Origin: JADJGC01 sp964576925
GTDB taxonomy: Bacteria > Zixibacteria > MSB-5A5 > CAIYYT01
Reading direction: 5' to 3'
Assembly (NCBI GenBank): GCA_964576925.1
Contig: CAZNWJ010000009.1
Coordinates: forward strand, 62,001 to 126,000
Length of the DNA stretch: 64,000 bases
Below are positions 60,223 to 64,000 of the stretch, piece by piece. A program made the position numbers and the translations under genes. Within the stretch, counting starts at the first letter, position 1, and each line of letters starts with the position of its first letter. The notes beneath the pieces were generated by a model. That model was not told where the DNA came from. It worked only from the letters and a program-made list of their open reading frames with translations, and did no database searches.

Positions 60223-61635
60223 ATGGAAACGAAATTTAATCTCGCCGCTGACACCGAAAATCAAGTCACGGTCGATTCCTCGATTATCTTTGCCGTTTGG
60301 AAATCGGGCGTAGCGCCGCTCGGCGGCGAAGCGCATCTCGAGATCGGCACCAGTTTCGTGGGGTTCGACGCGCCGGTGGAGATTACGGCCAAAACCGACA
60401 AGGGGAAGAACGTCGGCTCGATCAGCGACAAGATGCGCAACAACAAGTTTGTCGGACGGTTTACAATTCCAGAAGACCTGAAGGTCGGCGACCTGGTTTA
60501 CTTCAAGTTCAAACTTCCCCGCCACGGCCTGGAGATGGAATCAAATCGCATTCCGGTGGTGCCGCCGATTATCGTCAGCGATTTGTCGTGGAGCGCGACG
60601 GAAGCAAGGCGTGGAGATCAATTGACCTTGAAGGCGAAGGTCAAGAATGTTGCAGATTCGATACCGGCTACCATTACGATCTACGAACACGACCAGGATG
60701 GCGCGCATGATAAGATCGCAGAGATCCAGACGCAGGTGTTCAACGAGCGAATCGAACTTCAGTGGGAGTATCGATATTTCGAGGACACCGACGAGATTCC
60801 GACCGAGCAGGAGCTGGCGGAGTACGGGAATCACTATAATCCCCCCGAGTACTTCTTCACAGTGAAGATCGAAGACCAAGAGTTCGGGCGCGCTCAGGAG
60901 TCGGGATTGCTATTGTTTAAGGATTGGATTGAGATCCAGCTCCTGAATGACGAGGGCGAACCGGTACCGAACCAGAAGTACAAACTGACCCTGGCGGACG
61001 GTTCGACGCGTGAAGGAGAGCTGGATAGTGAAGGCAAGGTGCGGTTGGAGGATATCCCACCCGGGAGTATTACAGTAACCTATCCTGGTGCGGTGCCGGC
61101 TGTCGAGCAAAGTCAAATCTCGGAAACCGGGGACGGAAGCGCCGTCAGCGATCCCGAGCTTGATGTCGCGGACAAGAGCGAGATTGACCAGGCTCCGGCA
61201 GGCGAGGAACTTCCGGAAGGGACCCACAGCATTACCGATGATCCGAATGCGGACCGGACCAGCGACCAGGCACATAGCGCCGCGCTGGCGGCCAGCCTTG
61301 AGGACTCCGGACGAGCACGCCCCCAGGGACATGCGGCCCATCACATTGTCGCGACGGGACATCCTGATTGTGAAGAAGCACGCATTATTCTCGAAGAAGC
61401 CGGCATCGGCATCGACGATGCCGAGAATGGAGTCTGGCTGCCTGATACGGCGCGAGCGGGTCAAACGTCCCCCGGGCTTCAGACCGATGCGGCGACCAGC
61501 CACAGCGATTTGCACACGAGCCGCTACTTTTCCGAAGTTACAGACCGTCTGAGGCGCGCCCAGGAGGCCGATCGGGTGCGAGAAGAGCTGGAACTGATCG
61601 CCGGCGAACTGGAGCTGGGGACTTTTCCTCATTGA
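60223..61635 (+). CDS. Effector-like protein with C-terminal AHH nuclease domain
   Basis: 470 residues, no signal peptide. Residues 1-110 and 115-230 are beta-rich domains (SDLSWSATEARRGDQLTLKAKVKNV, TITIYEHDQDGAHDKIAEIQ, GNHYNPPEYFFTVKIEDQEFGRAQESGLLLFKDWIEI). Residues of about 235-290 form a carrier-type domain (LLNDEGEPVPNQKYKLTLAD, LEDIPPGSITVTYPG) seen in effector or VgrG-linked proteins of contractile systems. An acidic linker follows. The last 100 residues are an AHH domain: A372-H373-H374, N402 in ENGVWLP, H427 and H431 in SHSDLHTSRYF. The predicted nuclease (HNH/EndoVII fold) appears intact. No immunity gene follows; a large gene does, 46 bases downstream. Confidence 0.85.
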   Translation: METKFNLAADTENQVTVDSSIIFAVWKSGVAPLGGEAHLEIGTSFVGFDAPVEITAKTDKGKNVGSISDKMRNNKFVGRFTIPEDLKVGDLVYFKFKLPRHGLEMESNRIPVVPPIIVSDLSWSATEARRGDQLTLKAKVKNVADSIPATITIYEHDQDGAHDKIAEIQTQVFNERIELQWEYRYFEDTDEIPTEQELAEYGNHYNPPEYFFTVKIEDQEFGRAQESGLLLFKDWIEIQLLNDEGEPVPNQKYKLTLADGSTREGELDSEGKVRLEDIPPGSITVTYPGAVPAVEQSQISETGDGSAVSDPELDVADKSEIDQAPAGEELPEGTHSITDDPNADRTSDQAHSAALAASLEDSGRARPQGHAAHHIVATGHPDCEEARIILEEAGIGIDDAENGVWLPDTARAGQTSPGLQTDAATSHSDLHTSRYFSEVTDRLRRAQEADRVREELELIAGELELGTFPH

Positions 61636-61681
61636 GCCAACATGATGATAGATAGAAGAAGACAGGGATGAGGTATTTGCT

Positions 61682-64000
61682 GTGAGCAACGGTTCCGCAG
61701 ATTCGGTCCATCGCGTCGCTACCGGACGGTCGCAGAGCACGCGGTTTTCGAGTCGAATCGAAGTTATCATCTCACGTTTCAACTACGTGACTTATGACCG
61801 CCTGGGAAGCAATTTGCCAACGGAAGGCTTCCTCGCCTTGATTGGCAGGCTACTGAACGGCTCGGGAGGGGCGTTCAGGTATGTCGAGGACGAGGCGGCG
61901 TTATTGAACCTCTATAAAGAAGATCGCCTGGCAGACATCCCTGCGCGACTTCGCCCCCTGACATCGGAAGCGGTCGGCCGCTGGATTTACATCTATTGCC
62001 AGCCCCGCGAAACAATATGGGAAGTCGACTATCGAGGAATCATCAACTGGGACGCCACCGAATACCGCCGCGACGGCAACAGCGACTTTCAGCCGGAACG
62101 CAGCGAAAGTTCGAGCACGGTTTTATTCAGCCTGTTGCGGGGAGACTTGCCTGACTGTTTCGGTATCGCCCTGCCCTGCCAGATTGACATGCGAACGGCC
62201 GACATGATCTTTTCCGGCTCGTACCGGGCACTGACGGATTTCCTGAATTTCAGCAAGCTGCGCCTGATCAACCGTCTCAATGATGAGGGACCGGGAGAAG
62301 GGCGGTTGATTGTCTTTGATCCCTGTCAGATTACCGAGCAGGCGGCGGATGCGATTGGCGTGTACTCGCGATTGATGTCTTTGGTTGACGCCCGGATTCC
62401 GGTCAGCCGGCTCAGCGCGCAGGAGCGAAGGCTGAGGAATCAAGGTATCCTGGCCTGCCTCTGCAAGCAACTGGCGGATCAAGATAGTTCGGTAGAAGAC
62501 GATTTCGACATGGGGCGACTGAATCCAGCCTTCACGCGCTACGCAGATTACGGGCTACGGCGGGCGCAGTTGATCGATAATCTCTACAATTTCATGACCC
62601 GGCCGATGATCGAGGGTCTGGAAAAGCAGTTCATGATCTACCAGGATGGCGATGAACGTCCCGATGGCAGAGCCTGGTTGGAGATTATCCAGCCGGTGAT
62701 GGCGATCGCCGGTGATCATCCCTTGCTGGTGGACTACTTGATAGATGCCGCGGGAGCGAGCACAGGTGAGAGCGCCTGGTCGGCCTTCTTCAAAGCCTCG
62801 CTGGAAAGGGGCACGCACCAGGATTCGTTGATGGTCTCCGCCTGGAAAGCGGCGTTCAGCCAGGTTGATGCAGCCGAGATGCTGTCATCGGCGTTCACCG
62901 TCGGGTCGTATGAGCTGTTGTTCCATTACGTCGGTCGCCCGGCGGGATTCGCAGGCTACGCGGACGAGTTGAAAGGGCTGCGCGACGTTATCAGCCGAGA
63001 CATCCGCGCGATGGGACGGGCGGACTTCGTCGATCGCAACCTGGCGAAGGTTGCGAGCATCTACCGGACGGCCAATGCTCTGGGGGAACTGAAGGCGATT
63101 ATGGAGGGCGACGTCGACGCGAGCCGGATTGCCAGCGTCTTCGACAGCCTGGCCAATGCTGCGGCGCTGCGCAATGCTTCGGGTCTGGCCATGAAGGCGA
63201 TGGTGGTGAAAAACATTTTCGACGTGTACGCCAGCGGGAGCGCGGCCGCCGACCGCCTGCGCATGGAAGATTACGATGCCGCTTTCGGTCACGCGCTTGT
63301 GATAGGAGCAGGACTTGCCGAACTCGGTTTGATCGGTTACGCGGTGGCAACGGGCGGGAGCGTCGGCGGTCCGGTCGGCGCCCTGGTTGGGTTGATATCG
63401 GCCGCCGGTGCGGTGATTGTCATTGCGGCAACGGATAGCGATGTTGAGTACTTTGCGAGCCACTGCATGTGGGGTACGACGCCCGGGGAAGGCTCGGCTC
63501 GACCGGCCTGGGGTGTGGGCAATTGTGATTCCTGGCGCGCCGACGATGTTGGATTGCGGATGCAATTGGACTCGTTGATTAACTGTCTGCACCGGTACAC
63601 GGTGCGGCATACATTCGATACCGTGACGCGCGTGGTCGCCATCAAGATTTCGACAAATTTCCTGCCGGACACGGCGAAGTTTGTTATTTGCGGCCAATTT
63701 CAGAATGCGGCCGGTCGAAGTTACCGGACGCGGTTCACGCTGCAATTTCCATCGCGCGATCTGGATCGTTACCGCGATTTCCATGTTCCCGGAATCGGCG
63801 GGCGGGCGATTAACGCCGCCAACTACCGGGTGCAGCGAGACGGCAGCGGCCATGAGATTGAGATCAATCTTAAGATGATCTCCGGGATTACGACGGGCGA
63901 GGGCTGGATCACGTGCCAGCCATTCGGGCACAGCGAGTTCACGGTGCCGCACGAAAATCAGGCTTTCCACCTGGAGCAGCTTATCGAGCATGATGCGATC
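61682..64000 (+). CDS. Large protein of unknown family with glycine-rich membrane hairpin, 3' end outside window
   Basis: The frame from the GTG at 61682 (GAGGT eight bases upstream) is open to the window edge: at least 773 residues. The first 200 residues contain WIYIYCQPRETIWEVDYRGIINWD-type text, split by charged loops. The middle is helical. Residues 538-583 (ALVIGAGLAELGLIGYAVAT, GGSVGGPVGALVGLISAAGAV) form a long glycine-rich hydrophobic hairpin. It is followed by EYFASHCMWGTTPGEG (C595) and then beta-rich sequence (FVICGQFQNAAGRSYRTRF). This layout recalls large VasX-like or BTH_I2691-like type VI effectors, but the likeness is only by pattern. It is probably cotranscribed with the AHH gene. 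Confidence 0.8.
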   Translation, partial: MSNGSADSVHRVATGRSQSTRFSSRIEVIISRFNYVTYDRLGSNLPTEGFLALIGRLLNGSGGAFRYVEDEAALLNLYKEDRLADIPARLRPLTSEAVGRWIYIYCQPRETIWEVDYRGIINWDATEYRRDGNSDFQPERSESSSTVLFSLLRGDLPDCFGIALPCQIDMRTADMIFSGSYRALTDFLNFSKLRLINRLNDEGPGEGRLIVFDPCQITEQAADAIGVYSRLMSLVDARIPVSRLSAQERRLRNQGILACLCKQLADQDSSVEDDFDMGRLNPAFTRYADYGLRRAQLIDNLYNFMTRPMIEGLEKQFMIYQDGDERPDGRAWLEIIQPVMAIAGDHPLLVDYLIDAAGASTGESAWSAFFKASLERGTHQDSLMVSAWKAAFSQVDAAEMLSSAFTVGSYELLFHYVGRPAGFAGYADELKGLRDVISRDIRAMGRADFVDRNLAKVASIYRTANALGELKAIMEGDVDASRIASVFDSLANAAALRNASGLAMKAMVVKNIFDVYASGSAAADRLRMEDYDAAFGHALVIGAGLAELGLIGYAVATGGSVGGPVGALVGLISAAGAVIVIAATDSDVEYFASHCMWGTTPGEGSARPAWGVGNCDSWRADDVGLRMQLDSLINCLHRYTVRHTFDTVTRVVAIKISTNFLPDTAKFVICGQFQNAAGRSYRTRFTLQFPSRDLDRYRDFHVPGIGGRAINAANYRVQRDGSGHEIEINLKMISGITTGEGWITCQPFGHSEFTVPHENQAFHLEQLIEHDAI

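Noticed and set aside
1..64000. tRNA, rRNA, riboswitch, insertion sequence or prophage
   Set aside because: Reading both strands showed no tRNA cloverleaf ends, rRNA segments, transposase genes or phage structural genes. XerC/D at 21625 is a housekeeping recombinase by its neighbours and sequence.

Overview
The window looks like a chromosomal contig of an uncultivated Gram-negative bacterium of the FCB superphylum, most like candidate phylum Zixibacteria (inferred from protein signatures, not from a marker tree). The main reasons are three. Two secreted proteins end in a type IX-like C-terminal sorting domain (NVPNPFNP ... GVYFYKL.AGDF..TKKM). Secreted proteins carry dockerin-like repeats with GDADG and a Phe-Gly-Gly-Gly-Pro-Ala-Pro tail. 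There is also a lipid A/heptosyltransferase set, which implies an outer membrane. Intergenic DNA is full of short palindromic repeats. No rRNA, tRNA, CRISPR array, insertion sequence or prophage was seen. One 100-N assembly gap lies at 46276-46375.

Layout. 1-6.7 kb: a TrkH-type potassium channel (cut by the window edge), an M29 aminopeptidase and two tandem S41 C-terminal processing proteases. 7.1-13.3 kb (+): a compact operon with a methyltransferase, cytidine deaminase, deoxyribose-phosphate aldolase and pyrimidine-nucleoside phosphorylase (deoxynucleoside salvage), followed by a 61-aa zinc-ribbon protein, an archaemetzincin that has lost its catalytic motif, and a DUF1998 (MrfA-like) helicase. 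13.7-16.4 kb: two small outer-membrane beta-barrels and a sorted secreted protein. 16.6-20.6 kb: a DUF59 iron-sulfur assembly factor, a polysaccharide deacetylase and a PMT-like glycosyltransferase fused to TPRs. 20.6-26.1 kb (-): a GGDEF protein, XerC/D, ComF, a zinc-ribbon/TPR membrane protein and Rel/SpoT. 26.2-32.4 kb (-): an envelope cluster with two GT9 and one GT2 glycosyltransferases, MsbA, a LolB-like lipoprotein and an M50 protease. 32.6-36 kb: glutamate dehydrogenase, 3-methyladenine glycosylase, a PHP phosphatase and an MBL hydrolase. 36-38.6 kb: the preQ0/queuosine set (queF divergent from queC-queE-queD). 38.7-47.3 kb: secreted proteins (DUF1579, a VCBS/UnbV/dockerin protein, a cohesin-like/dockerin/sorted protein, YceI-like) and a membrane LytTR regulator. 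47.7-54.6 kb (-): a ROK kinase, a radical SAM protein, TatC, NrdR, a DUF62 SAM hydrolase, CutA, an MTH1187 thiamine-binding protein and GlyA. 54.7-60.1 kb: an AlkC-like repair protein, a secreted YCII-SRPBCC fusion, two small membrane proteins, a beta-hydroxyacid dehydrogenase and a PEP-synthase/PPDK regulatory kinase. 60.2-64 kb (+): a protein ending in an intact AHH nuclease domain behind an effector-like carrier region, followed by a large gene of unknown family with a glycine-rich membrane hairpin that runs off the window.

The most interesting points are the AHH effector-like pair at the right end, the catalytically dead archaemetzincin tightly linked to a DNA-repair-type helicase, and the repeat landscape. 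The repeats include a composite A+B unit found three times, a perfect 233-bp tandem duplication, an 81-bp triple repeat and a 43/44-bp palindrome array.
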